Counted from the stretch's first letter, positions 1 through 8,297 are shown. The stretch is DNA of 64,000 nucleotides from an uncultured Acinetobacter sp. (GCF_947626835.1 NZ_CANQTS010000002.1:118509-182508); one strand, 5' to 3'. Numbers and translations: made by a program. Notes: generated from the sequence alone by a model not told the origin.

Positions 1-290
1 GTGCGGAAAACCTAACTTTAAAAGTAGGCGAGAGCATTAGCGTACAGTTTTATGATAATAGCGGTTCAACTGGTTATTCGTGGAGCGTTGTAGGTGCCAA
101 AAATTTTGATGTAACTAAAGCTTATGTTGCTATGTTACCAACTGACATGCCAGTTCCGGGTTCAGGACAAGACAAAACCTTTACGTTTACTGCTAAAGCA
201 ACCGGCACAGACCAAATTGCCATTCATCAGGGGCGTGGTTGGGAAGGTCAATCTCCTGCACGTTGGTCATGTAAGGTGACCATTCACTAA
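1..290 (+). CDS. Chagasin-like (peptidase inhibitor I42 family) protein, 3' part
   Basis: The reading frame is open from the window edge and ends in TAA at 288-290; the start lies outside the window. The visible ~95 residues carry the I42 layout: a VGE strand, a loop containing STGYSW (equivalent of the NPTTGF loop that enters the papain active site), a PGSGQDKTFTF segment and a terminal GRGWEG...CKVTIH strand matching the RPW loop. Family members are secreted or lipid-anchored inhibitors of papain-type cysteine proteases. The signal sequence would be upstream and cannot be seen. The assignment rests on motif recognition; a DUF with the same immunoglobulin-like fold is the alternative. Confidence 0.75.
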   Translation, partial: AENLTLKVGESISVQFYDNSGSTGYSWSVVGAKNFDVTKAYVAMLPTDMPVPGSGQDKTFTFTAKATGTDQIAIHQGRGWEGQSPARWSCKVTIH

Positions 291-293
291 AAC

Positions 294-319
294 AAACCTC
301 CCATTTGGGAGGTTTTTTT
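294..319. terminator. Bidirectional intrinsic terminator
   Basis: AACCTCCC and GGGAGGTT form a stem with an ATTT loop, followed on the plus strand by a run of seven T. It ends the I42 gene and overlaps the stop codon of the convergent HopJ-family gene. Confidence 0.85.
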
Positions 320-659
320 ATTTAGCTTGTAAAGCTTGTCCTGAAAACTCAATGCCTTGCCAGCCATGCTGCATAAATTGCCGAATATTTTGATGGCTTG
401 AGCCTGTCGGGTCTGCTAAAACTCCTACATAATGTTCAGCAAATAAGCTTAATGTTTGCTCGTGTTCTAATTGATGTAACTGTGCAAAGGAAAAAACTTT
501 AGCACTGCCTTGATTTTCCCCAGCTTGGTTATATTGTGCACCGTTTCTAAAGGCGGTGGGGGTGTAGTGATAATGCTGGTCAATGTAAGCCAATACATCA
601 CTAAATTGAAAGGATGCTTGAGTTAAGCTTTGCAGTAAATCCTGTACCATCTGGGTCAT
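318..659 (-). CDS. HopJ type III effector-family protein
   Basis: The protein of about 113 residues carries the conserved core of the HopJ family: IDxxYxYTPTAFxNG, NxAGxNxGSxKxFxFAxLH, and the C-terminal HQNIRxFMxxGWxGIxFxGxAL. Despite the name, the family is widespread in free-living gammaproteobacteria that lack type III secretion, so effector function should not be assumed; its biochemical role is unknown. No signal peptide or membrane segment is visible. The start at 659 (MTQMVQ) was chosen over an upstream ATG at 710; an ATG at 650 has an AAGGA about 9 nt ahead and is equally possible. The gene is divergent from crcB and shares the short intergenic region with it. Confidence 0.8.
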   Translation of the reverse strand: MTQMVQDLLQSLTQASFQFSDVLAYIDQHYHYTPTAFRNGAQYNQAGENQGSAKVFSFAQLHQLEHEQTLSLFAEHYVGVLADPTGSSHQNIRQFMQHGWQGIEFSGQALQAK

Positions 660-726
660 CCTTAAAAAATAAACATTAATATAAAGTGCTTGAGTGTGAA
701 GTAAAAGCATTTATGGTGAGAAAAAA

Positions 727-1092
727 ATGACGTGGTTCTGGGTGGCATTAGGCGGTGCAATTGGCGCAAGTTTACGCTATGGCGCAGGTTTAGTCTTTTT
801 CAAGTCACACAGCTTATTTCCATGGACAACATGGTGGATTAATATTTTAGGTTGTGGCTTAGCAGGGCTATTTTTTGCATTGAGTCAAAAATATCCAACT
901 CTACAGCAAGAGGCACGCTTATTTTTTATGGTGGGCTGTTTAGGCGGTTTTACCACCTTTTCTAGTTTTGGTTTAGAAACTATTCAGTTGCTGAAATAGG
1001 GGCATTTTATGCTTGCCTTAAGCTACGTGGTGTCAAGTGTACTGGTTGGCTTGAGTTTGCTTGCATTGTTAATGTATATGCTACAGCGTTAA
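727..1092 (+). pseudogene. crcB: CrcB/FluC fluoride channel interrupted by in-frame TAG
   Basis: FluC is a dual-topology dimeric membrane channel that exports fluoride. The first 90 codons encode GGAIGASLRY, the WWINILG segment and the GCLGGFTTFSSFGLE segment containing the central sodium-site and Phe-box motif, covering TM1-TM3. TAG at 997-999 then stops translation. The same frame continues from 1000 to TAA at 1090-1092 with a typical fourth helix (MLALSYVVSSVLVGL...), so the whole would be 121 residues, the normal family length. A CAG to TAG change would explain it. AGGGG followed seven bases later by in-frame ATG (1009) could re-initiate the last 27 residues. No fluoride riboswitch motif is visible upstream. 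It could be a pseudogene, a split gene or a sequencing error. Confidence 0.85.
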
Positions 1093-1120
1093 AAAAAGGG
1101 TCTAATACAAGATTAGACCC
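1091..1120 (-). terminator. Intrinsic terminator of the L31 type B gene
   Basis: A 9-bp stem GGGTCTAAT/ATTAGACCC with a 5-base loop is followed, reading the minus strand, by seven T. It lies 26 bases after the L31 stop codon. Confidence 0.85.
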
Positions 1121-1145
1121 ATGCCAGCCACAGCATAAAATGATA

Positions 1146-1406
1146 TTAATCTGACTTTTTACGCCCAAAACGCGCAAAGCGTTTATTAAAGCTTGCCACA
1201 CGACCTTCGTTGCTGGTTTGACGTTGCTCACCGGTATAAAAGGGATGCGAAGCGCTTGAAATATCTAAGCTAATGTAAGGATAACTCTGACCTTGGTATT
1301 CACGTGTAGTGGCACTTTTTAATGTACTACCAATCACAAAATACACATCAGCATTGGTGTCATGAAATAAAACTTGTTGATATTCAGGATGGATATTTTC
1401 ACGCAT
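1146..1406 (-). CDS. rpmE2: Ribosomal protein bL31 type B (zinc-independent paralogue)
   Basis: The 86-residue protein begins [16 protein letters not shown] and contains the type B hallmarks [11 protein letters not shown] and [10 protein letters not shown]. It lacks the CxxC zinc ligands of the ordinary L31, and in enterobacteria, Pseudomonas and Bacillus such paralogues replace zinc-containing L31 when zinc is scarce, releasing zinc from ribosomes. The start at 1406 is the family start; the open frame extends upstream but without homology. A perfect palindrome resembling a Zur operator lies just upstream (1427-1444), supporting zinc-dependent repression. The rpmJ copy in this window keeps its zinc ligands, so rpmE2 is the zinc-sparing element seen here. 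Confidence 0.93.
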   Translation of the reverse strand: MRENIHPEYQQVLFHDTNADVYFVIGSTLKSATTREYQGQSYPYISLDISSASHPFYTGEQRQTSNEGRVASFNKRFARFGRKKSD

Positions 1407-1426
1407 CTCGCAATTCCTTGTCTTTA

Positions 1427-1444
1427 GATATGTTATAACATAAC
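1427..1444 (-). promoter_or_regulatory. Probable Zur operator upstream of rpmE2
   Basis: TATGTTATAACATA at 1429-1442 is a perfect 14-bp palindrome, and the flanking bases extend it to GATATGTTATAACATAAC with 16 of 18 positions symmetrical. It resembles the proteobacterial Zur box core GTTATAnnATAAC and sits about 20 bases before the rpmE2 start, where it would block the promoter. Family knowledge that type B L31 genes are Zur targets supports the call. Confidence 0.7.
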
Positions 1445-1454
1445 ATAAAAGTTT

Positions 1455-1486
1455 AAAAAGTAAACCCAAAGCTTAAGGCTTTGGGT
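1455..1486 (-). terminator. Intrinsic terminator of the ABC1-family gene
   Basis: The 9-bp stem ACCCAAAGC/GCTTTGGGT has a 5-base loop and is followed on the minus strand by TTTACTTTTT. It lies 8 bases beyond the stop codon of the ABC1-family gene. Confidence 0.75.
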
Positions 1487-1493
1487 GATAAAG

Positions 1494-2792
1494 TTAGCTG
1501 CGTGGTGGTACTAATTCATCTAAAACATCATTTAAATTATCATGCACTTTTAGATTAATTAAATTCCAATATTGTCCTGAAATCGTCCGATTCACCATTA
1601 AGGTTTCAGGTGAAGGCTTAAATAAATCCCAATATTTTAGCGAAGGTTTGACCAGTTCCATCGCATCATGGTGTGAACTATTGGCAGCAAAATCATAATG
1701 TGTGAGCAATGGACGGGTAAAAATTTCCACCCATGCGCGGTATAAATCCTGCGGAAATTTCCCTTTTTCTGAGATTGAATTTAAACGCAATAAGTAATCT
1801 TCCATACTGGAAAAGTCTTCAGCACGTGCTGCATGAATTAAAGCTTTAAAATTCTCTACCACTTCTGTTGATAAGCTTTTGACACCGCCATAGTCATAAA
1901 TAAGTACGCTGCCATCTTCACGAAAAGCAAAGTTGCCCGGATGAGGGTCACAATGGAAACGTTTTAAATAGAAAATTTCTTGTCCAATCGCACGTAATAA
2001 ACGACGCCCCAATTGGTTACGTGTGTCTTGTGACCATGTACGCGCTGTTTCAATGCCGTGCCCTTGCTCAAAACTTAAAGTTAAAACGTGGCGTGACGAA
2101 TACTCGCTATACACTTGTGGAATCACCACTTTAGGGTCAAGTGCTTGATGGAAGGTACGTGCGACCTGTAGATTTTGTGCTTCAATTTGGTAGTTAAGTT
2201 CGTTATCTAGGCTGTCTTGAATTTCTTGAAACAGGCGATCTTGTAATTTACGCTCAATTTTAAGTACACCCATTAGGCGTAAAGCCAAGCGCACTTGTTT
2301 TAAATCACTGGCACAGGCTTCTTCAACACCCGGATACTGTACTTTGACCACCACCTGCTCACCACTGTTTAAAGTGGCGCGATGCACTTGCCCAATGGAG
2401 GCTGCTGCAAATGGGGTTTGATCAAAATCGGCAAATAAAATGCTTAACGGCTTGCCTAGCTCTTTTTCAACTTGTTGCTGAATTTGCGCAAAAGGCATTG
2501 GTGGCGCTTGGCGTTGTAATTTAGCAATCGCTTTAGAGACTTCAGGGGGAAAAACGTCTTTATATTGTGAGGCGATTTGTCCGACCTTCATTACTGCACC
2601 TTTCATTTCACCTAAGGTTTCAGCAATTTGTAGCCCAATGTCTTGAAACATTTTACTGCGTGCGGCATTTTTCTGTTCTTCGTCTGCGGTTAAATTACGC
2701 AGTGAATTGGAAACGGTTTTTGTCGCAATACTTGCCGTCATGCTTGCAAGTTTCATAAAACGACGACCAGGCGTAGTTGCCGGTTTTGCCAT
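1494..2792 (-). CDS. ABC1 (UbiB/AarF/ADCK) family atypical kinase-like protein
   Basis: The 432-residue protein has the hallmarks of the ABC1 atypical kinase fold: KVGQ in an N-terminal KxGQ extension (69-72), the alanine-rich AAASIGQVHRA loop (129-139) replacing the usual P-loop, VVVKVQYPG with the nucleotide-binding Lys near 150, NELNYQIEAQN, the catalytic-loop CDPHPGNF and the metal-binding YDYG. UbiB-like members act in ubiquinone biosynthesis or lipid homeostasis as ATPases. Unlike E. coli UbiB, no pair of C-terminal transmembrane helices is evident, so this looks like the soluble second ABC1 paralogue common in Acinetobacter rather than UbiB itself. It is a single gene with its own terminator. 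Its substrate cannot be told from sequence. Confidence 0.88.
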   Translation of the reverse strand: MAKPATTPGRRFMKLASMTASIATKTVSNSLRNLTADEEQKNAARSKMFQDIGLQIAETLGEMKGAVMKVGQIASQYKDVFPPEVSKAIAKLQRQAPPMPFAQIQQQVEKELGKPLSILFADFDQTPFAAASIGQVHRATLNSGEQVVVKVQYPGVEEACASDLKQVRLALRLMGVLKIERKLQDRLFQEIQDSLDNELNYQIEAQNLQVARTFHQALDPKVVIPQVYSEYSSRHVLTLSFEQGHGIETARTWSQDTRNQLGRRLLRAIGQEIFYLKRFHCDPHPGNFAFREDGSVLIYDYGGVKSLSTEVVENFKALIHAARAEDFSSMEDYLLRLNSISEKGKFPQDLYRAWVEIFTRPLLTHYDFAANSSHHDAMELVKPSLKYWDLFKPSPETLMVNRTISGQYWNLINLKVHDNLNDVLDELVPPRS

Positions 2793-2950
2793 GCCTAAAT
2801 CCTCAAGAAAAAGTCGAGCTCATGCATGATCATAGGCGACAAATGCATATCTGCCTACTTTAAATTGTTAAAGGATTGTACAAATCATTCGCTTGATGTG
2901 CTAAGTCTTAAAACAGTGACAAGCGTTATGGCATATTGAAAATAACTTAA

Positions 2951-2979
2951 AAAAAGCGAAGGTGTCAGCTTCGCTTTTT
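2951..2979. terminator. Bidirectional terminator downstream of abeM
   Basis: AAAAAGCGAAG and CTTCGCTTTTT form an 11-bp stem around a 7-base loop. On the minus strand it follows the abeM stop codon by 3 bases. Confidence 0.85.
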
Positions 2980-2982
2980 ACG

Positions 2983-4347
2983 TCAGATGCTTAAACTTAA
3001 ACGTTTGTTATTCATGTATAAACGCATCAATAATAAAATACAGGCTACGGTTAAACCGACAATCAAACCAACCCAAACCCCAGGTGCACCCATACTGGTA
3101 AAGCGTGATAAGTAAATGCCTACAGGGAAAGCCACCACCCAATAGGCAATCATGGTGATCCACATCGGGCCTTTGGTATCTTGCATACCCCGTAGGCAAC
3201 CGGCTGCGCTAATTTGCCATGCATCCATAATTTGATAAGCAATCGCAAACCAAATTAAATACATAGCCACTTCTGCCACCATTACATCTTGGGTATAGAC
3301 TGCCACAATTTCAGGGCGTAATAACCACATAAATAGCATAGTGGTTAAAGCCAATCCTGTGGCTGTGATCAAGCCTAGTTTTTGCACTTTGCGCATGGCA
3401 ACGTAGTTTTTTTCACCATAATAGGTCCCTACACGAATGGTCAGTGCCAAGGCTAAAGACATGGGGATCATAAACAATTGTGAAGTCACGGAAATGGCAA
3501 TTTGATGTGCAGCGACAATGGTTTCACCTAAAGGGCTTAAAATAATGGCAGCCGTACTAAAAATACTCACTTCAAAGAAAATGGCTAAACCAATCGGTAG
3601 CCCGAGTTTTAAAATACGTTTAATCCAGTAGCTGTCGAGCTTTTCAAAGTGACTAAAAATTGAAGTGGCTTTATAGATCTTGGCTTTTTGAATATAGCCT
3701 AATAAAGCAAAGAACATTAACCATTGCAAAATTGCAGTAGCAAAACCACAGCCGGCGCTGCCCAAAGCAGGGATTGGGCCTAAACCATGCATAAACACAT
3801 AGTTGAGTGGCACAAGTGCCACTAAAGCCAACAGACTAATTACAGTCACAGGACGTGGAAAGCCAAGTGCTTCAGAGTAGCCACGTAAAGCTGCATACAT
3901 GGTCACCGCAGGCATACCAAAGCCAATAGCATGCAAAAACAAACTTGCTTTAGGCAACAGATTGTCGGGAACACCCAACACAGGCAATAATAGTGGCATC
4001 AGTTGTAGCAATAAACCAGCAATCACGCCAAGAATCAGCGCCACCCATAACGATTGGCGCACGATGGTGGCAATTTTCTCTGGGGTGCGTGCACCATTGG
4101 CTTCAGCAACCAAGGGCGTGGTAGCAATCATAATGCCACTAAACAGCAACATGATTGGAATCCATAAACCCACCCCCACAGCAATGGCGGCAAGGTCAAC
4201 CGCAGAGAGTTGACCGGCCATAATGGTATCAATCAGACCAAAACCTGCTTGAGCAAATTGTGTGATTAAAATAGGCAGCATTAAATGCATGAGCTTCTTA
4301 ATTTCAAAGCTCGTAGACGTCACTTGGGGCACACTTGTACTCATCAT
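2983..4347 (-). CDS. abeM: MATE family multidrug efflux pump, AbeM orthologue
   Basis: This 454-residue inner-membrane protein has 12 hydrophobic segments arranged as the two six-helix halves of a MATE transporter. The stretch LMHLMLPILITQFAQAGFGL followed by IDTIMAG and AIAVGVGLWIP is nearly the same as A. baumannii AbeM, a proton-driven NorM-type pump exporting fluoroquinolones, aminoglycosides and cationic dyes. Substrate range here is inferred from the family. The start directly abuts the TAG of the upstream DMT gene (TAG-ATG-ATG), indicating translational coupling; either ATG could be used. A strong terminator follows. The pair abeM plus a small drug/metabolite-type transporter forms a two-gene transport operon. 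Confidence 0.93.
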   Translation of the reverse strand: MMSTSVPQVTSTSFEIKKLMHLMLPILITQFAQAGFGLIDTIMAGQLSAVDLAAIAVGVGLWIPIMLLFSGIMIATTPLVAEANGARTPEKIATIVRQSLWVALILGVIAGLLLQLMPLLLPVLGVPDNLLPKASLFLHAIGFGMPAVTMYAALRGYSEALGFPRPVTVISLLALVALVPLNYVFMHGLGPIPALGSAGCGFATAILQWLMFFALLGYIQKAKIYKATSIFSHFEKLDSYWIKRILKLGLPIGLAIFFEVSIFSTAAIILSPLGETIVAAHQIAISVTSQLFMIPMSLALALTIRVGTYYGEKNYVAMRKVQKLGLITATGLALTTMLFMWLLRPEIVAVYTQDVMVAEVAMYLIWFAIAYQIMDAWQISAAGCLRGMQDTKGPMWITMIAYWVVAFPVGIYLSRFTSMGAPGVWVGLIVGLTVACILLLMRLYMNNKRLSLSI

Positions 4348-4806
4348 CTAGCGTTGTAGGGTGAGTAGTACACCAACAAATATGACCACGCCACCCAATA
4401 AACGTTGCCAATGGATTGGATTTTTTTCGGCACCTAGCCCGCCAAAATGATCAAACAGCATAGAGGTGAGGATTTGCCCAAAAATCACTAAGCCGGAAAA
4501 TGTTAATAAGCCTAGTTTAGGCGCAGTATAGATGCTTAAACTAATTGCATAAACCCCCAACAAGCCAGCACACCATGCATACCAAGGCAATTGGGAAAAC
4601 TGTTGCAGTGAAGGCCATGCTTGTTTTTGGAGCACCACTAAAACAGCAAGAATCAGTGTGCCGAAGCTAAACGATATTAAAGCGGCTTGTAAGGGGGAGC
4701 CTATACTTTGGCTGACTTGAGCGTTAATGGCTGTTTGTAAAGTCATTGCAGTGCCAATTAAAAACACCAAAGGCAACAAGGCAAGCAATTGCACAGAAAA
4801 ATTCAT
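4348..4806 (-). CDS. Small DMT-superfamily transporter (DUF606/YdcZ family)
   Basis: The 152-residue protein contains about five hydrophobic helices and an N-terminal LALLPLVFLIGTAMTLQTAINAQ segment, followed by GSPLQAALISFSFGT, typical of the YdcZ/DUF606 half-size members of the drug/metabolite transporter superfamily. These usually work as oligomers; the substrate is unknown. It is the first gene of an operon with abeM and is divergent from hemW. The start has a GGA 8-10 bases upstream. Being tied to abeM by an abutting stop/start suggests co-production with the efflux pump, but a shared function is only inference. Confidence 0.85.
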   Translation of the reverse strand: MNFSVQLLALLPLVFLIGTAMTLQTAINAQVSQSIGSPLQAALISFSFGTLILAVLVVLQKQAWPSLQQFSQLPWYAWCAGLLGVYAISLSIYTAPKLGLLTFSGLVIFGQILTSMLFDHFGGLGAEKNPIHWQRLLGGVVIFVGVLLTLQR

Positions 4807-4931
4807 CGGTTTAATCCATTTCTTTTTATTGGCTTTTTTACTCTACGCGAAAAGTGTGTGGCTTTTCGTCAGTGTCTTGCTATAGACATGTTAAAATAAC
4901 GCTCTTGTTTTTCTTGTTTTGAGCTTTTGCC

Positions 4932-6086
4932 TTGGTCAATTTAAATCCGCAATCTGTACCGTTGTCGTTATATATCCATATGCCATGGTGTGTGCGTAAG
5001 TGCCCATATTGCGACTTTAATTCGCATGCGGTGCCCGATGGCAAACTGTCTTTAGATTTAGAACAACAATATTTACATGCTTTGGTTGCAGACTTTAAAA
5101 CCCAGTTACATTTTGCTCAAGGGCGTCACATTCATAGTGTTTTTATTGGTGGGGGAACACCGTCTTTAATTTCCGCGCAAGGCTATATGTGGCTATTTAC
5201 GCAATTAAAAAGCTTGCTGTCATTTGAAGATGATTGTGAAATCACTTTAGAAGCCAATCCCGGTACGCTTGAACATGAGCCATTTAAAGATTATTTAGAG
5301 GCCGGTATTAGCCGTTTATCGCTCGGTGTACAAAGTTTTAATAGTGAACAGTTAAGTAAACTTGGGCGTATTCATAGTAATGATGATGCCATATTGGCGA
5401 TTCGGCATGCCAAACAGGCTGGTTTTACACGGCTCAATGTTGACTTAATGCATGGTTTACCCGAGCAAAGCTTAAGTGAAGCCTTGCTTGACTTACAGCT
5501 TGCAGTAGAAAATGGTGCAACGCATATTTCATGGTATCAATTGACCATTGAGCCCAATACAGTATTTTTCCGCACCCAACCGATTTTACCGCAAGATGAA
5601 GTCTTAGAAGATATTCAAGCCGCAGGCGAGGAATATTTAAAAGCACAAGGCTTTATTAATTATGAAGTGTCGGCATGGCGTAAAGAATTGCCATCGGCAC
5701 ATAACCTCAACTATTGGCAATTTGGTGATTACCTTGCCATTGGTGCAGGCGCACACGGTAAAGTCACGCAAGCCGATGGTGTCTATCGTTTTCAAAAAAC
5801 CCGTCTTCCCAAAGATTACTTGGCCAAAATACCTGCCGAACATGTACAGTACAAACGCATTGAACAGGATGAATTACCGTTTGAGTTTATGATGAATGCT
5901 TTACGCTTAAATCAGGGTGTAGAGGCACGGCTGTATCAAGAACGTACGGGTTTAGATTTAAAGACTTTACAACCTATTCTGAGCGGATTGCGTGAGCGAC
6001 AACTGATGGTGTCCGATCCAGATCGGTTGGCATGTACAGAAAAAGGACATATCTTCTTAAATTCGGTACTAGAAGAATTTTTATAA
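4932..6086 (+). CDS. hemW: Radical SAM heme chaperone HemW
   Basis: The protein has C20-x3-C24-x2-C27 (CVRKCPYC) for the radical-SAM 4Fe-4S cluster, GGGTPS for SAM binding, the SLGVQSF motif and a C-terminal HemN-like domain. HemW was long annotated as oxygen-independent coproporphyrinogen oxidase, but lacks the fourth cysteine (CPYCDF instead of the CxxC extension of HemN) and is now known as a heme-trafficking chaperone. The length of 384 residues is normal. The chosen start is TTG at 4932 because the family N-terminus SVPLSLYIHMPWC requires it; the next ATG (4980) would cut into the conserved region. The gene stands alone between divergent and convergent neighbours. Confidence 0.92.
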   Translation: MVNLNPQSVPLSLYIHMPWCVRKCPYCDFNSHAVPDGKLSLDLEQQYLHALVADFKTQLHFAQGRHIHSVFIGGGTPSLISAQGYMWLFTQLKSLLSFEDDCEITLEANPGTLEHEPFKDYLEAGISRLSLGVQSFNSEQLSKLGRIHSNDDAILAIRHAKQAGFTRLNVDLMHGLPEQSLSEALLDLQLAVENGATHISWYQLTIEPNTVFFRTQPILPQDEVLEDIQAAGEEYLKAQGFINYEVSAWRKELPSAHNLNYWQFGDYLAIGAGAHGKVTQADGVYRFQKTRLPKDYLAKIPAEHVQYKRIEQDELPFEFMMNALRLNQGVEARLYQERTGLDLKTLQPILSGLRERQLMVSDPDRLACTEKGHIFLNSVLEEFL

Positions 6087-6100
6087 GTTATAAGAGGTAT

Positions 6101-6133
6101 AAAAAAGCCCAACATTAGCTTGGGCTTTTTTTA
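6101..6133. terminator. Bidirectional terminator between hemW and the acyl-CoA dehydrogenase gene
   Basis: AAAAAAGCCCAA and TTGGGCTTTTTT form a 12-bp stem with a 7-base loop and T-runs on both strands, serving two convergent genes. Confidence 0.92.
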
Positions 6134-6147
6134 AGGTTTATAAGCAA

Positions 6148-7971
6148 TTAGTAATCAAAACTAAAATGTTCGGCATTTAGTGCCAGCATACTACGTGGTG
6201 TGTGTACCATGGCTTCGGCATGACCTTGGGCACGGGGTAATAAGCGTTCAAAATAAAAATCAGCCACTTTAATTTTGGCTTTGTAAAACTCAATACTTTC
6301 AGGGCCTTGATTTGCACCAATTTTCTCTGATGCAACCGCAGCTTGTTGTGCCCAAAAATAGGCCATCATGACGTAGCCTGAGAACATTAAAAAGTCGGTA
6401 GAGGCAGAGGACACCATATCGCGGTCTTTACGTGCCGCCATGATCACTCGTAAAGTGAGGGTGTTCCATTGTGCGCATAGCTTGGTTAATTCCCAAGCAA
6501 AGCCACGCATGTATTTGTTACGGGCATGATTACTACAGAATCTTAAAATTTCTGAGGTGTAATCGCGAATGACTTTACCGCGTGAGCCTAAAATGACTTT
6601 ACGTCCTAGTAAATCAAGCGCTTGTACGCCTGTGGTACCTTCATACAACATGGCAATGCGTGCATCACGTACAATTTGTTCCATGCCCCATTCTTTGATA
6701 TAGCCATGACCACCAAACACCTGCATGCCTAAATTAGCTGCTTCGTGCCCCAATTCAGTTAAAAAACCTTTTAAAATTGGGGTGTAAAATCCAAGTTGAT
6801 CATCATATTGTTTAAATGCAGTGTTATCACCACGCTCTAGCGCATCTTGCATATTGTCAGAAATCTGCGCGGCATAATAAATCATGGCGCGACCACCTTC
6901 GGCAATCGCCTTTTGCGTGAGTAACATACGACGTACGTCGGCATGGTAAATAATTGGATCGGCAACTTTTTCAGGCGCTTTTTTACCTGATAAGGCACGC
7001 ATAGATAAACGCTCCTTGGCATAAGGCAAGGCATTTTGAAAAGACAGCTCGGCATGGGCAATGCCTTGAATGGCGGTGCCAATACGCGCCGTGTTCATAA
7101 AGGTAAACATGGCATGTAAGCCCTTATGTGGCTCGCCAATTAAGTAGCCTGTGGCATTGTCAAAATTAAGCACCGCAGTGGCAGAGGCACGAATCCCCAT
7201 TTTATGTTCAATCGAACCACAGCTCACCTGATTACGCTCGGCAATACTCCCATCAGCATGGCTTAAAAATTTAGGCACAATAAACAGCGAGATACCTTTA
7301 GTTCCCTCGGGCGCATCTGGTAAACGTGCCAAGACAATATGGATAATATTTTCAGTCAGATCATGTTCACCTGCGGAAATAAAGATTTTGGTACCGCTAA
7401 TATTATAATTGCCATCCTGGCGTGGTTCGGCTTTGGTTTTCACCTGGCCTAAGTCAGTTCCACATTGTGGTTCAGTCAAACACATGGTACCTGACCATTC
7501 GCCAGTGACTAATTTTGGCATATACGTGTCTTTTTGGCTGACTGTACCATATTGCATAATAGTGTTCATACAGCCAATACTTAAGCCCGGATACATCTGA
7601 AATGACCAATTGGCTGTTCCCATCATCTCAGATTTAATTAAATTGAGCGAAGGGGGTAAGTTTTGCCCGCCATATTGTTCAGGATAAGATAAACCTTGCC
7701 AGCCGCCTTGCACCAATTGTGCATAAGCTTCTTTATAACCTTTTGGTGTGGTTACTGTACCATTGTCAAAATGGCAGCCTTCGGCATCACCACTTTGATA
7801 AAGCGGAAACAACACATTTTCACAAAAATCAGCCGCACCCTCTAAAATCATATCAACGGTTTCAGGATCAGCTGCCGCTCCATGAGTTAATTTTTGATAA
7901 TGTTTTGGATAATCAAATACTTCATTCATTAAGAAGCGCATATCACGAAGAGGAGCTTTATAGCTTGGCAT
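6148..7971 (-). CDS. Long-form acyl-CoA dehydrogenase (FadE/DmdC-like)
   Basis: The 607-residue protein starts MPSYKAPLRDMRF, the signature of the small N-terminal domain of long acyl-CoA dehydrogenases, then has the FAD/substrate motif MCLTEPQCGTDLG, the GTKIFISAGEH segment, and the helical domain with MYEGTTGVQALDLLGRK, where the Glu of YEGTTG is the expected catalytic base. A C-terminal extension of about 120 residues is typical of this subgroup, which includes FadE homologues and the methylmercaptopropionyl-CoA dehydrogenase DmdC. Exact chain length or substrate cannot be assigned. The start at 7971 has AGGA 8 bases upstream, whereas the upstream open frame lacks homology. A 326-base AT-rich region precedes it. 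Confidence 0.88.
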   Translation of the reverse strand: MPSYKAPLRDMRFLMNEVFDYPKHYQKLTHGAAADPETVDMILEGAADFCENVLFPLYQSGDAEGCHFDNGTVTTPKGYKEAYAQLVQGGWQGLSYPEQYGGQNLPPSLNLIKSEMMGTANWSFQMYPGLSIGCMNTIMQYGTVSQKDTYMPKLVTGEWSGTMCLTEPQCGTDLGQVKTKAEPRQDGNYNISGTKIFISAGEHDLTENIIHIVLARLPDAPEGTKGISLFIVPKFLSHADGSIAERNQVSCGSIEHKMGIRASATAVLNFDNATGYLIGEPHKGLHAMFTFMNTARIGTAIQGIAHAELSFQNALPYAKERLSMRALSGKKAPEKVADPIIYHADVRRMLLTQKAIAEGGRAMIYYAAQISDNMQDALERGDNTAFKQYDDQLGFYTPILKGFLTELGHEAANLGMQVFGGHGYIKEWGMEQIVRDARIAMLYEGTTGVQALDLLGRKVILGSRGKVIRDYTSEILRFCSNHARNKYMRGFAWELTKLCAQWNTLTLRVIMAARKDRDMVSSASTDFLMFSGYVMMAYFWAQQAAVASEKIGANQGPESIEFYKAKIKVADFYFERLLPRAQGHAEAMVHTPRSMLALNAEHFSFDY

Positions 7972-8257
7972 AGTTGTAATCCTAATTTTAAAAATCGTTA
8001 TAAGAGGTGCCGATATTTTGATTATTGCTGCACAGGTCAAGCTTGCATGTTACCTAAAGCAGATTTCATTTTAATACTGTGGTTATGCTACTGAAAAAAT
8101 GAAATTTACCTCCTGAGCGTATAAGGTGAAACGTTAATATATAAATAACATATTAAATTTAATCATAAAAAAACATAGCAAAATATTGTGAGAATGTGTG
8201 TGCAAATAAAACACATTTTTTATAAATGTTTAAGCTATGTTCACTTTGTTTGTCTAT
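7972..8257. other. AT-rich non-coding region upstream of the acyl-CoA dehydrogenase gene
   Basis: This stretch has many stops in all frames, several A/T runs and no convincing small gene. It presumably holds the promoter and control sites of the dehydrogenase gene on the minus strand, but I cannot point to a defined operator. Confidence 0.5.
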
Positions 8258-8287
8258 AAAAAAGAGCCTCTTTGGACTCTTTTTTTA
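8258..8287 (-). terminator. Probable terminator of aroE
   Basis: AAAAAAGAG(CC) and (GG)ACTCTTTTTT pair around a short loop, with T-runs on both strands, 10 bases after the aroE stop codon on the minus strand. Confidence 0.75.
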
Positions 8288-8297
8288 CATGAAAATT

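Noticed and set aside
660..726. Fluoride riboswitch before crcB
   Set aside because: The short AT-rich leader lacks the GG-rich pseudoknot pattern of the crcB motif.
1007..1231. 74-residue minus-strand frame over the crcB end and L31 terminator
   Set aside because: It crosses a terminator and overlaps rpmE2 in another frame with no recognisable features.
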